Positions 1 through 10,337 of a stretch of 64,000 bases of DNA are shown piece after piece. The position numbers were made by a program, and so were the translations under genes. This stretch comes from Prillingera fragicola (taxonomy: Eukaryota > Basidiomycota > Tremellomycetes > Trichosporonales > Trichosporonaceae). The stretch spans positions 868,001 through 932,000 of the forward strand of contig BEDY01000002.1 of NCBI GenBank assembly GCA_002335605.1, in the 5' to 3' direction. The first letter of the stretch is position 1. Each line of letters opens with the position of its first letter. The notes beneath the pieces were generated by a model that was not told where the DNA came from, ran no database searches, and was given only the letters and a program-made list of their open reading frames with translations.

Positions 1-1296
1 GGACGATTGGGTGACTGTCAACAGAGTCTAGATCTTATTGTCCTCGTCGAGAAGCGCCGTGGGCAATAAACAGCGGCACAGTAGGTCGAGCACAGGGCAG
101 GCGATGGTTGGGCCGCGCTAGTCGGGGTAAGCGTTCAGCCAAGAAAAGAGGTGCAGCCAGGCGAGCGAGCGCGGTGGCAATGGGTGTCGAGCAGAGTGTA
201 CAGATGTTGGAATGCTACCATGAGACGACGTTCCCAAGTCGACGTTGGCACATCGCGCAGGCCTGTCTTACTGTCGTGCCTTTGCGGATGAGCAAATCTA
301 CACTCATTACGAAACCACTGTCTCGGCCGATGTTGAATGCTAATGCTGATTAGAATTTTGATTAGCCTGAGGATCGACGGAATCAAAATAAAGGTGGTAC
401 GATGCTCTTGTTGTTGAAAGTGCAGAAAAACATACCCCCAATTCAGGGCAACCCCAAGGGACAATGTGCGCCCGTCGCGCCGGGACAATGCCGAAGATTG
501 CCTCCGACGACCTACGAGCGCCCACGCGACAAGTGGAGGGCTTGATTAATTGTAGCGTCGCATGTCTCCAGGTACCCAGGTCAATCTGTCCTCTGCAGGC
601 GGGGGTGAAGTAGTGCGTCCAACATTACATTGTGCCCACTGCGAGGCAGCACTTTGCAGTCCAGACCGCAGAATGCTTCACAATGGTTGTCGTCGCAGTT
701 TCATGGGATGCGTTTGGATGATGGCAAGGTTGCAGATGCCAGCGATGTGGGGAATGCTTTGCGAGGCTCCACAACGGAAGTTCGGTGGCAACAGACGCTC
801 AAGGGGTTGATGAGCGCGTCTTGCTATGAGTCACACTATGGGCGATTGTTGGTGTCACTGCTGCCCTCGAGCCTTTCTGAATCACGGTTGGTTTGTACGC
901 ACACGAGTGTGAAGGACAGTGAAGATGAGCCAGTCTAGTGTGGTGGCACCTAGTCCATTCCAGTAACAGCCATACACACCCTGTCAAGAGATCAGCAGCT
1001 TGGGCCAGCCGGTGGCAATTTCTATTTCCAGTCAGGTTTACTAATACCCATTTTGCTTCCGCTTTGTAATCGGCTATTACAAAGTACCCTGTCCAACCAA
1101 GATCCGGGTAAAAGAGGGAACCGAGAGATTCAATGTTCGGTACGTCATGGCAGCCAGAGTGGGTGGCTGAGACTCGGATCCGTCAAGTGTCCCACCCATT
1201 ACATGCCAACCCTCTGTCACTACCACTCTCTCATCCTCCCTGTCTCTCATCTACATTCAATCTCCAAGCAAAGATCCTCAAACAATCAACTTGAAA
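1..1296. other. No supported gene (window edge)
   Basis: I see only short overlapping open frames on both strands, with no family motif, no convincing exon chain and no RNA-gene signature. The last part (about 1150-1296) is pyrimidine-rich with many CTCTC/CATC runs, as expected of a 5' leader for the F-box gene that follows. Confidence 0.5.
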
Positions 1297-2507
1297 ATGA
1301 CTACCACTACGTCTCTCCTCCACACCGCATTACAAAACCTGCACGTTGCTCAGCAGGTGGCTCATCCTAGCCACACACCCCGCCCTCCCTCTTCAGAAGG
1401 CAGCTCTCGCCGCGGAAACTCGGGCGGAGCATCGGAAGAGGAGGATGACACCGAGTATGTCAAGGTCGGCCAAGGAACAGCACCGGGCACACCTATCCCA
1501 GGAAAGGGAATGGTGCTCGGCCAGCGCATCAAGCGCTTTGAGAACAGCAGGGATCCAGTGAGTAGCCACCCTTTGCATCGCGGCACTTGCCACTTGCCAT
1601 TCGTCAGCCTTCTGTCCGTTCCGCCTCTGCCGCACACGTCCTATGACTATGGTCTAGTGCCTCCTTAATATCTCAATGCCTTGAATCCATGCACCCTCAA
1701 CAAGCACTAACTATTCAGCTTCGGCTCATGCCCACTCATGTTGCTGTTCGCATCTTCCTGCAGCTCGACATCAGGACACTGGCAAGATGTGACCGAGTAT
1801 GCAAGCGCTGGCACAAGTCGAGCACTTTAAACTACAGTAAGTGACTCTCTCGCGACGTGACATATCGCTGACCACATGTTCCTCTTCGCACTCTCATGCT
1901 CCTTCACAACCCATCGCACTCATGTTCTCACACTCTGCTCCTGATGGCGTTCTGAAACACAGTTTGGTTCCTTCAAAACCGTGCCCTCACTCTGCCATCG
2001 CTCTCAGGAGCGACGCAAGGCAAGAACCGCAAGCTCGACGACGGAACCGAGTTCTTTGACCCGTACGACAAGACGCCCCGTCTGTCGGCACTGCCAGCTC
2101 CACCCGTCCCGACGTCCAACACGCCCCAATGGTCAAAGACCGAGAGCAAGCGACAGTGGAAGTCTGTATTCCACACTACCCTGGCTCGCAAAGATCCCAC
2201 GCGTGAAGATGACGACCATCCGTATCGTGTGGACATCAACAGCCTGCACTCGTCGGGCTACAGCACCCCTTCCAACCGCCACAGCTACCACGGTATGGGC
2301 AGCGGAAACGCTGGCCGATGGGCCGATGCTGGCGCAAGCTCAGGCGCTCTTACACCCTCTGAGCGCAAGCTGGCAGCGCGCGAGGGCTACAAGGCTCTAG
2401 GCGGACGCAAGTCGCGAGCCAAGCGCAAGATGGGCGGCGATCTTGGCGCCCGTGACAAGGGCGGTGCGACTGTGATCGACGACGGACGATTCGATGCCCC
2501 TTGGTAG
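1297..2507 (+). CDS. F-box domain protein
   Basis: Three exons (1297-1557, 1719-1836, 2008-2507) join in frame to a 292-residue protein. Intron 1 ends with a clean branch/acceptor (CACTAACTATTCAG). Residues about 88-127 form an F-box-like helix set: LRLMPTHVAVRIFLQLDIRT, then LARCDRVCKRWHK, the usual leucine-rich F-box core ending in a C-x2-VC-x2-W pattern. In this family the F-box binds Skp1 in an SCF ubiquitin ligase; that role is inferred. The N-terminal 85 residues are Ser/Glu-rich and include an acidic EEEDD stretch. The C-terminal half has no WD40 or LRR substrate-binding repeats; it is polar with a basic RKSRAKRKMGG patch near the end. The ATG at 1297 is preceded by an A-rich leader and is the first ATG of the frame. 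The substrate cannot be told. Confidence 0.7.
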
Positions 2508-3062
2508 CCGTGATCTACCTGTCTGCGCATCTAAAAAGACCGATCACCCTGCATCCATCATGCACGGCCGATGAATGTTCGAGTCCGTTACGACGAGTGT
2601 GTTGAGAAACTGTACCCAGAAAACCCATTATTGTTCAAGTAGTATTCAGAAGTATTGTAGGAGATCGTATTAAAGAAAGGAATGCATGGCTTGGAAGAGG
2701 TCGTGAGGATAGTGAAGAGACGCGGATAGTTGAAAGCTAGTTGAACTTGTGCAGTCTATCAGCCGCCATGAACAGCCCACTGCTCATGCATAGGGGGTCA
2801 GTCAAGTCAAAGGATCATGACCTACTCGCGCGATGCGCCACTTGCATGCATAACAGCCCTGCACGACGCCTCCTACCCACCATTTGGTACGACCTGGAGC
2901 ATCACTTGCCTGACGCACAAGCCCTGCCCTCAGGACCACGCGCGCTCACTCAACCTCGTTCGCTCAAATGTTGATTTTCGCCCAGCACCAACCGCATCCT
3001 TCAACCGTCCATCCAACCAACTCTGCAAACGACGCATCCAAGGACCATTTTCGTCGCTGGCA
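2508..3062. other. Intergenic, nothing recognised
   Basis: The 3' flank of the F-box gene and the leader of the next gene. The stretch just before 3063 is rich in CCATCC/CAACC pyrimidine tracts. No additional exon chain is supported. Confidence 0.5.
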
Positions 3063-4100
3063 ATGGTCGCCTTTCTCACGCCGCAGCCGTTGGCTCTTGC
3101 GCGGCAGCGTCTCAAGAGCAGCCTCGGCGCCCTCGCCCTCACTGCCTTTGCTCGAACCCTCTTCACGCCATACCTCGCCCTCCGTGCAGCACTTGTGAGC
3201 GGCTACGACGCGGCGGCGGGATCGCGCCGCGGCGGGGACGTTGTTTGGTGGATTGGTGCGTGCACTGATGTGTGCTGTCATGCGGCCCATGTGTTGCTGG
3301 GTTGCGCCGCCATGACTGGCTGAACAACAATAGCACGATTGTCGCGCCGAGGCTGACACTGCAGAAACCGTCTTCACTCTCATCCTTGCTGTCAACATTG
3401 CAGAGGCAGCGTACTGGCTTCAGAATCCCGCTCAGGCGCAGGCCCTTCAGCCTACCACGCCGCGCGGACTCAAGCTTGTGCCCATTCACAAATCGTCGCC
3501 ATTGGTGAGTATCATTATCGTGGCGACAACGTTCGTTTGACTTGTCACCGCCCCCAAGTTCTGTCTTTGTGAGTTGCGCTAACCCCACAGACCCGCAGCT
3601 ATGACGCCTCAACTGCTCCGTCAGCGCTCCCCAACCTCACGCCAGGCCGTCACACGTCTTCGTCCACCCAGTCGCCCCTTGCCCAGTCGCTGTACCGCAA
3701 CAACTCGGTCAACACGCCCACTCGTCTTCCACCAGGCGCGACGCCTCCTCCCGGAAGCCCCGGTAGTGGTTCAGCTGCCGGCGCCGTCTCGCCCGCCACT
3801 GCCCGCGTCCTCGGTCTTCCAGAGCGCCCCGCGTCGCCTAGCTCGACGGGCCTGTTCTACGACGACAGCGGCTCGAGCCCCGCCAAGGCTGCAGCCAAGA
3901 CGCGTGGACTGAGCCAGAGCGCTGGGCCAGGTGCAGGCGCTGCTGCCTCTTCCGCTGCGACCAAGACTGCCACGACGCACGACCGCGGCCTCGCCACCGT
4001 TGCGCGTTCAGACTTTGTCGTTGTCGAGCGTGAGGAGCGCGAGTGGGTCGACAACGTGTGGAAGGGCGTGCGCGGCAAATCACGCCATGTGGGGCTCTAG
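3063..4100 (+). CDS. Nuclear pore membrane protein, Pom34-like (tentative)
   Basis: Three exons (3063-3255, 3365-3504, 3591-4100) give a 280-residue protein. The intron 1 acceptor was chosen at 3364 because it keeps frame and follows a GGCTGAC branch site. There are two hydrophobic segments: about residues 17-47 (LGALALTAFARTLFTPYLAL) and about 61-82 (VVWWIETVFTLILAVNIAEA). A GLKLVPIHKSSPL-like loop follows, then a Ser/Thr/Pro/Gly-rich tail containing SYDAS and NSVNTPTRLPP, and a conserved-looking acidic/basic end (FVVVEREEREWVDNVWKGVR). Length and two-TM topology with a low-complexity tail match fungal Pom34/NPCC proteins, which anchor the nuclear pore in the envelope. The family call rests on this architecture and remembered motif style, so it is tentative. 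It could be another two-TM envelope or ER protein. Confidence 0.45.
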
Positions 4101-4213
4101 ATCGTGTGCCACAGGCCTCGTACTTGCATGAATACACTACCATGGTCGTTTACTATGCTCAATGATGATCTATAGAATACTGCACTGATGCGCCCGCCCC
4201 GCGATATCCTCCT

Positions 4214-5599
4214 CTAGACAGCCCTCCACAACCTAATGCTCCTGTCTGGCTCGATAGAGCCACTCACAATCGTCCGCCCGTCGGGGCTGACCGCAATCGC
4301 AACGACGGGGGCAGAGTGACCCTCGAGCACTGCCAGGACTCGGCGATCCTGCAAGTCCCATACGACCACTTTGCCGTTTTCCGAGCCAGTAGCGACCCAT
4401 GCTGCGCGAATGGTTGCGAGTGCAGCAACGTCACTGGACGGAGTTGCAGCGCCATCCACGTCCATCGCATCGGAGTCAGCGTTTGGGGCTGAGGGTTTGG
4501 CGTGGCCATTTGTGAGGCCATGCGGCAGGTCATGTCCCGAGAACACCACTGTGGGGCAAGGGAAACGTTCGGAAACGTATTCTGCTGCGCGGAGCGTCTT
4601 GAGAACCTTGCCCGTGTGCAGCGAGAACACGCGGACGGTAGACGACAGGGTAGCTGAGAGAATGAAGAATGAGGATGGTGTAAAGGAAGCGGATGAGCTG
4701 GAGCGTCAGTCCACTACCCTAAGGTCGACACTGTTGCGCCGCTGGTGAACTCACACTGGCGAGTTGCTCTCATTGTCGATCGTCTTTAGACACTGGCCAG
4801 AATTGACATCCCACAGTCGTCTGAGGCGTCAGACATGGTCGGAATGACAGGGGCATCAACTCACATCAATCCGTCGGCACCGCCAGTTAGCACCAATGCC
4901 CCTTCTGGGTCCCACCCGACACTCCAGATGGCCTCGGCATGAGCAGGCATAGTCCTCAGAGCAACTCCGCGTCGAACGTCCCACACAGTTGCACTCTCGT
5001 CAAAGCTTCCTGTAACCAGCATGGTAGACCGAGGGCTGAATGCAATCGCCAACACGGGAGCGGTATGTCCTTTGAGTGTCCGCAGCGGTGTTGGATTCAG
5101 AGCGCTGAGGGTTGAAGCAGGCGCCGCAGGTGTGCCATCTGCGGAAGCGGAGGGCCGGGCTGCTGAAGCGGAGAGAGCATCCATAGGCCACACGAGAGAA
5201 GTGTTGTCATCACTTGCTGTAGCTAGGTACAGTCCATCAGGTGAGACTGAAATATCATTGATACCTGCAGCGTGAGCGATGGCGTTAGGTACACTCACCA
5301 GTCCGATGACAGCGCATGGCTCGGCGATGAGATCCGGTGTTGCCATCCCTGCCGGTCAGTCATACCACACCTCTCTGTAAACCACGTCGGTACCAACCAG
5401 AAGTGCACATATCCATCGGCGCCTGTGCCCATTAGCATTGACAGCGGACGGAAGGCTAACCTGCTGAGACAAATGTCTGGCCGTCTGGAGTGAACCGGAG
5501 AGCGGTGACCGAGCGAGTATGGGCTTGTAGCGTCGCCACCGACTTGAAGACGGCGGAGGGCCGTGATGGCCCAGCGTCCGTATCCAACTGGATGGCCAT
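4214..5599 (-). CDS. SWD3: COMPASS subunit Swd3 / WDR5 homologue, WD40 protein
   Basis: Six exons (5461-5599, 5398-5422, 5299-5348, 4865-5264, 4755-4820, 4214-4697) give 387 residues. Exon 2 is a 25-nt micro-exon and one intron is only 34 nt (5265-5298). The frames only make sense when spliced: they rebuild blades such as TLQAHTRSVTALRFTPDGQT..GADGYVHFW, INDISVSPDGLYLATASDDN..LVW, LKGHTAPVLAIAFSPR..SATVWD and RLWDVNSGQCLKTI. The line after the LWD blade (NESNSPVSSASFTPSSFFIL, ending in LSATLSSTVRVFSLHTGKVLKTL) matches the WDR5/Swd3 pattern 'DDNPPVSFVKFSPNGKYIL'. WDR5/Swd3 scaffolds the Set1 H3K4 methyltransferase complex in the nucleus. An insertion with acidic/Ala/Pro content (around NADSDAMDVDGAATPSSD) sits in the sixth blade. 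The start at 5599 gives MAIQLDTDAG; it is divergent from the Atg6 gene with about 230 bp between. Confidence 0.75.
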
Positions 5600-5830
5600 G
5601 TCGTGTGCGTGGTGGAGAGGTGCGTAAAGCAAAGGGTGCCTCCATGTCGCGTCTAATGTTCAAAACAACCACTCTGGCTATTTGCTTCCGCTATAGGACT
5701 GTGCCTGAAATGCTAATGGCCACTGGATATCTAATCGCAACGTCACTGAACGATCTGATCATTCCTCTTCGTCGCTCAATCTTGCTTTTCTCAGTCTCAT
5801 AACAGGGCTCGCACCACTGCACAGTCCATC
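5600..5830. promoter_or_regulatory. Divergent promoter between Swd3 and Atg6
   Basis: A 231-bp gap between two outward-facing start codons, so it must hold both promoters and 5' leaders. I see no canonical TATA box. The Atg6-proximal part is CT-rich. Confidence 0.5.
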
Positions 5831-7601
5831 ATGGACGACTCGCTCACGTGCCAGAGGTGTCACCAGCCTCTTCTCCGCGATGCCACCGTGTCTGGCCTCA
5901 CACCGACCCAGTACGCGTTGATCGCGGGCACACTTCCAGAGCCGTCACGACCATCCAATCTCCCACCAGCCGCCAAGCTCGCTGCACTGCCCCCTGCATC
6001 ACGTCCAGCAGCTGCGGCATGGGCATCTGCAAACCCTGCTATAGCTGAATCATATGTCTTCCTGCCCAACGACCACGCCCACAACCACTCTCGCGCACCA
6101 CAGGCAAGCACGCCCCCGCGAATTAGCTCGCCCGCACCTCCCCGTGCCCGCCAACGCACTGTCTCGAGCACAAGCACATCTGCTTCAGCTTCTGCCACTC
6201 CCTCACGGCCAGATACGCCATCTCGTGCCTCACCACCATCAGAGTCTCAGCAACCCAACCTCGCTCCCCTCGCCCTCGCCTCGAAGCTAGACTCGTTGCT
6301 GTCATCGCGCACCGCGATTGATCATCCACTGTGTACCGAGTGTACTGGATTGTTTCAAGCCGAGCTGCAGCGCGAGCTTGAAGAGCTGACGCGCGAACGC
6401 GATGCCTACATAACGTTTGAGAGGACGTTGCGGCGCCGGGCCGATGCCGCTGAGCGAGGAGCGCAGAGCGAGTCTTCCAAGCGGGGGAAGGGCGGTGATG
6501 CGGACGAGGACGGCGTAACAACAGGACTTGTTGGCACGCAAGAGGAGTGGTCTGCGCTTCTCGCTCGTAAAAAGGAACTGGAGGAGGAGGAGGCTGCTTT
6601 GAGAGCCACACTCAAAGAAAGGGAGACAGAGTTTGCTGCTGTCAAGACCGACGAGGAGAGGGTTCGTGCCGAAGAGGCCGCTGTTGAGCGCGAGGAGGAG
6701 GAGTGAGTTTCTCTTGGAAGAGAACAGCGCTAACGAGATAGATTCCTGACGGCACATGCGGCCTTGGCCGATCGCCTCACGCATCTCGCTCATACCCTCT
6801 CGTCTGCCAAGACGCAACTCCTGCTCTCACAGTCATTGCTGTCACATCTTGAGAGCACCAACGTTTATACCGATGCGTTCCAAATCGGTTCAGCGCCACT
6901 GGTTCCAGACGCAAGTGGGCAGGGAGGGCGCTCAAGTGCGAGCGTGGGTACGATCAACGGACTTCGTCTCGGTGGCCGTCCGCTGGTTGACTGGGACGAG
7001 ATCAACGCGGCGTGGGGACTCGTTGCGCTGTGCATTGATCGGTTGGCGGTCAAGGTCGGATGTGTTCTTGAAGGGTGAGAACTAGAGGCTGCTCACGGAT
7101 CAACTAACGCCGCAGGTACCGCATCGTGCCCCTGGGATCATTCTCACGCCTGGAGGAGCTCAACGGCAAGAACAAGGGGGCTTATGAGCTTTACGCGAGT
7201 GGAGACCTGAGTCCCACCCGTATCCTGCACAACCGACGATTCAACCATGCACTGGTCGGGCTGCTCGAGTGTCTCAGGCAGCTAGTCGAGCATGGGGCGA
7301 AACAGGGTCTGGGGTGGGAAGGCGGGGGCTTCGAGTGAGTGGCCACATGGGAGCAGTGCTGACGAACAGGATCGCAAAGGACAAGATTAACGGCCACTCA
7401 ATTCGCCTCCCGGGTATCACGAGTGGTATGCCGAGCCTGGGCAGTATGAGCATCATGGGCCTCGGCGGCAGTTCGGCGGCTGGGGGCGACGCGGGCGCGG
7501 CAGAGGCCAGTGCCGACGAGCAGTGGACGCGGGCATGTCGTACTCTGCTGGGGCTGCTGAAGCGGATCTTGTTACTGGATAGCGAGGCACAGAGGGGATA
7601 G
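5831..7601 (+). CDS. ATG6: Beclin-1 family autophagy protein Atg6/Vps30
   Basis: Four exons (5831-6702, 6742-7074, 7116-7334, 7370-7601) give 551 residues. The N-terminus LTCQRCHQPLL is the CxxC Beclin zinc-like motif. Residues about 50-150 are Pro/Ser-rich. A coiled coil spans about 170-330 (FQAELQRELEELTRERDAYI, EEEAALRATLKERETEFAAV, then HAALADRLTHLAHTLSSAKT). The evolutionarily conserved domain follows: GTINGLRLGGRPLVDWDEIN, AAWGLVALCIDRL, YRIVPLGSFSRLEEL, and FNHALVGLLECLRQLVEHG. Family knowledge: Atg6/Vps30 is a core subunit of the class III PI3-kinase (Vps34-Vps15) complexes for autophagy and endosomal sorting. The last exon carries a Gly/Ser-rich stretch (PSLGSMSIMGLGGSSAAGGD) inside the ECD before the final helix (TRACRTLLGLLKRILLL). 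Confidence 0.92.
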
Positions 7602-7971
7602 ATGTGTACTGTACAGTAGTCATGCATTGTCGCATAGCGCACTTGGATTCCCTGGTGGGTGGGCTGACTTCTCGAGGGCTAACACACGGGGCCGTTCACT
7701 GCAAAGGAACGACTACATGCGGGCCTTCTTGACATAGCTCGTCTGGCTAGCCGATGCCTGCTTCCTTTAACGTGCGAAGTCAAAGTGAACACACTACACG
7801 AACGGCGGTTTGGTGTGGCGGCACGGCCTCCACCGGAGTTCAACCATGCTCCTTTGCGAACCAAGTACTCTCATTGACTCTCTCTGCCTCGTGCACCGCC
7901 CAAGTGGGCCCACAGTTAAAATGTTATGATGGCTGCATTGAATCCCTAGTGTTGTAATCTACATGATGTGT
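7602..7971. other. Convergent intergenic region
   Basis: A 370-bp gap between the tail-to-tail Atg6 and CPA1 genes, so it holds two 3' ends. No gene or structured RNA is recognised. Confidence 0.5.
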
Positions 7972-8875
7972 TTATGCGGTGGCCTCAATGGCGGCCTTGG
8001 TGTCGACGTTGATGTGGTCGGTCTTCATGCTCGAGCTCGACGATCCGCCAGCCAGGGAGTTGGCGATAAAGTCGGCAAACATGGGGTGGGTGTCGAGGGG
8101 ACCACCGGCCGACTCGGGGTGGAACTGGACACCCCAGACAGACTTGCCCGACTCGGGGGTCGAGATGATACCCTCGACCGACGAGTCGTTGCAGTTGATG
8201 AAGAAGGGAGCCCAGCCCTCAGGGAACGACTCGGTGAGCTCGAGAGCGTACTGGTGGTTCTGCGAGGTGACGTAGACGCGACCAGCCTTGATGCTGCCGC
8301 TCGAGGCGAGAGCGAGAACGGGCTGGTTGTGGCCACGGTTGCCGAAAGTCATGCGGTAAGCGTTCATGCCGGCGGCAAGACCAATAATCTGGTGACCCAT
8401 GCAGATGCCGAAGATGGGCTTGTTCCACTCCTCAATGGTCTGACGGACACGGGCGACAGTGTCCATGATCGACTTGGGGTCACCGGGGCCGTTCGAGAGG
8501 AAGAGACCGTCAAACTGGTCACGAACGGCGTTGAAGTCGTAGTTCCAAGGAAGGACAGTGACGACGGCACCGCCCTTGACGAGCGAACGGAGAATGTTGG
8601 CCTTGGTTCCAAAGTCAAGAACGGCAATGCGGGGACCAGTGCCGTTGGGGTTCAGGACGTAGGGCTCCTTGGTCGAGACCTGCGCGATAAGGTTCTCCTT
8701 GGAAGGGTCCCAGTACTCGCTGTCGGCGGGGCGGGTAGCAACATCCTTCTCACCAACGGCAAGGCGACCGAGGGTGGTACCCTGGTCACGGAGGAGAGTG
8801 GTGATGGCACGGGTGTCAACACCGCTGATACCGGGAACGTCGTGGCGAGCGCACCACTCGTGGATGGACTCGACA

Positions 8876-8907
<32 letters not shown>

Positions 8908-9297
8908 CGAAACAACGACACCAGCGCACTGGATGCCCTCCGACTCGAGGAAGGGGATGCCAGGAGTGTCGGCAGTGGGGGCGTTGCTGGGGACACCGTA
9001 GTTTCCGATCATGGGAGAGGTGAAGACCAGAATCTGGCCACGGTACGAAGGGTCGGTCATCGAGTCGGTGTAGCTGGTGATCGACGTCGAGAACACAGTC
9101 TCACCAAACTTGGAGTTGGTCGAGCCGAACGAGCTACCGTAGTAGCTCTCACCCGTCTTGAGGTGAAGTGCCGCAGGAATCTTGGCAGGGAGGACGGGGG
9201 TGAGAAGGCCAGTGGGGATGGCCGTGGGGGTCGCGAAACTACGGCGGCCAAGGGCGACCTTGGTCGACTGCGCGAGGGGGCGAAGGATAGACGACAT
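7972..9297 (-). CDS. CPA1: Arginine-specific carbamoyl-phosphate synthase small subunit, mitochondrial
   Basis: An intronless 441-residue ORF. The first 30 residues (basic and hydroxylated, LGRRSFATPTAIPT) look like a mitochondrial presequence. The CPSase small-chain N domain follows (LKTGESYYGSSFGS, PMIGNYGVP, GVDTRAITTLLRDQGT). The class I glutamine amidotransferase domain has the nucleophile elbow FGICMGHQ (Cys about 299), LSNGPGDP, and the catalytic His/Glu in GVQFHPES (about 393/395). The enzyme hydrolyses glutamine and passes ammonia to the large subunit (CPA2) for arginine synthesis. The Cys-His-Glu triad is intact, so it should be active. An upstream uORF (separate entry) matches the fungal arginine attenuator peptide and argues for translational control by arginine. 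The C-terminus carries a short Ser-rich, low-complexity tail. Confidence 0.95.
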
Positions 9298-9369
9298 TGT
9301 TTGAGATTCTAAAGTCTAAAAAGTGTCGTTTTGCAGAGTATGATTTAATTGCCCGGGTATTGGTCGCAA

Positions 9370-9524
9370 TTAAAGATTGTACAGCGAAAAGACAAGGTCA
9401 GAGAGGTAGCTGAAAGGAAAACGTCAGCGACCTTATCTCTTGCCAGGCAGGGGGTCCAATAGCCGCGGTTTTCTCTGCTGCGTATCACTACTTACTCGTC
9501 AGACGTGCGTTGAGTCCACAGCAT
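9370..9524 (-). promoter_or_regulatory. Spliced uORF encoding an arginine attenuator peptide (AAP) upstream of CPA1
   Basis: On the minus strand an ATG at 9524 opens a 29-nt exon (9496-9524). It joins across an 86-nt GT-AG intron (9410-9495; CGCTGACG branch, TTTCAG acceptor) to a 40-nt exon ending in TAA (9370-9372), giving 22 codons. The core TSDDYLSD lines up with the fungal AAP core TSQDYLSD known from Neurospora arg-2 and yeast CPA1, including the Asp known to be essential for ribosome stalling. The aromatic residue normally Trp is Phe here. The uORF stop lies 72 nt upstream of the CPA1 ATG. Arginine-induced stalling and reduced CPA1 translation are inferred from the family. Confidence 0.8.
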
Positions 9525-9697
9525 CGACTTTGTCGAGTGAGGGCGAGGTGGTTTGAGTTAGAGGTGGGGTATCCCAGGGGAGCGTTTGCGAGCAGAGGTG
9601 TTTGGATGTGATGGGTGGGTGGAAAGTAACAAAGTGAGGATGAGGATGGAATTTTCGGGCCCACCCCGTCTGTCCGACCACCAGGGACGACGTGAGC

Positions 9698-9703
9698 GAG
9701 TCA
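9698..9703 (-). promoter_or_regulatory. Possible Gcn4/Cpc1 site (TGACTC)
   Basis: GAGTCA on the plus strand (TGACTC on the gene strand), about 175 nt upstream of the attenuator uORF of CPA1. Gcn4-type activators bind TGACTCA in amino-acid-biosynthetic promoters. A six-base match alone is weak evidence; the location is what makes it worth listing. Confidence 0.3.
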
Positions 9704-10337
9704 GATTCGGAGCTAGGCACAACTCCGTGCGGGATCAAAACTGTGGCGTGACGGGTTGATCAGAGTTTTGGCTGGGTCTTGAAATCGCTTCAAGCGCGCA
9801 TGCATGCATGTTGCAGGTGGGCATGAGCCTCTCGACAGTCTGGCCAATTGTATCAAGAGAGGGAAGCATGGTGCTCCGACCTGGGCACAGAATCGCGCTT
9901 ATCACGAAGGTCGATGCTTTGCACCTGCGTGATCGCAAGTGCCACAAGCTCTCAGCAATGGGACAAGCCCATACCTACCCCACACCACTTCAGACTCTTT
10001 GGGCAGGTAATCACTGCGGCTGCCGGCCGAATGACGGCCGTACAACACCTCGAGAGGTGCCGAAGCGAACGGCTCGATTCCAGGAGCTCCAGCTTGCACA
10101 AACGAGTCCCTACAGTTGCCCCTCGCCCCAAACCCTGCCGTGGCCTGCCACCCCCTCCTTCCAGAATCCAGAGATCCGAGACCCTGCGATTGCAACGGCG
10201 CCTCGGACCGACCGTCCAGAATGGCTCTCGCAGCGCCAATGTTGCACGCGACGTAGCACGATGAGGTGTACTAATATTGTTGCCCAAGGGCCATGCAATC
10301 AACCAAACACTCCTCCCTCTACAACACTGTCTACGCA
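9704..10337. other. Intergenic, nothing recognised
   Basis: The upstream flank of CPA1 and downstream flank of the VHS-GAT gene. It contains overlapping antisense ORFs of about 100-200 codons with no family features. A GCATGCATGCATG run lies near 9797-9809. No supported gene. Confidence 0.4.

Noticed and set aside
7963..9312. 449-codon plus-strand ORF antisense to CPA1
   Set aside because: Mirror of a highly GC3-biased gene; the sense strand has complete CPSase motifs. The antisense product is Val/Gly/Arg-rich with no domain.
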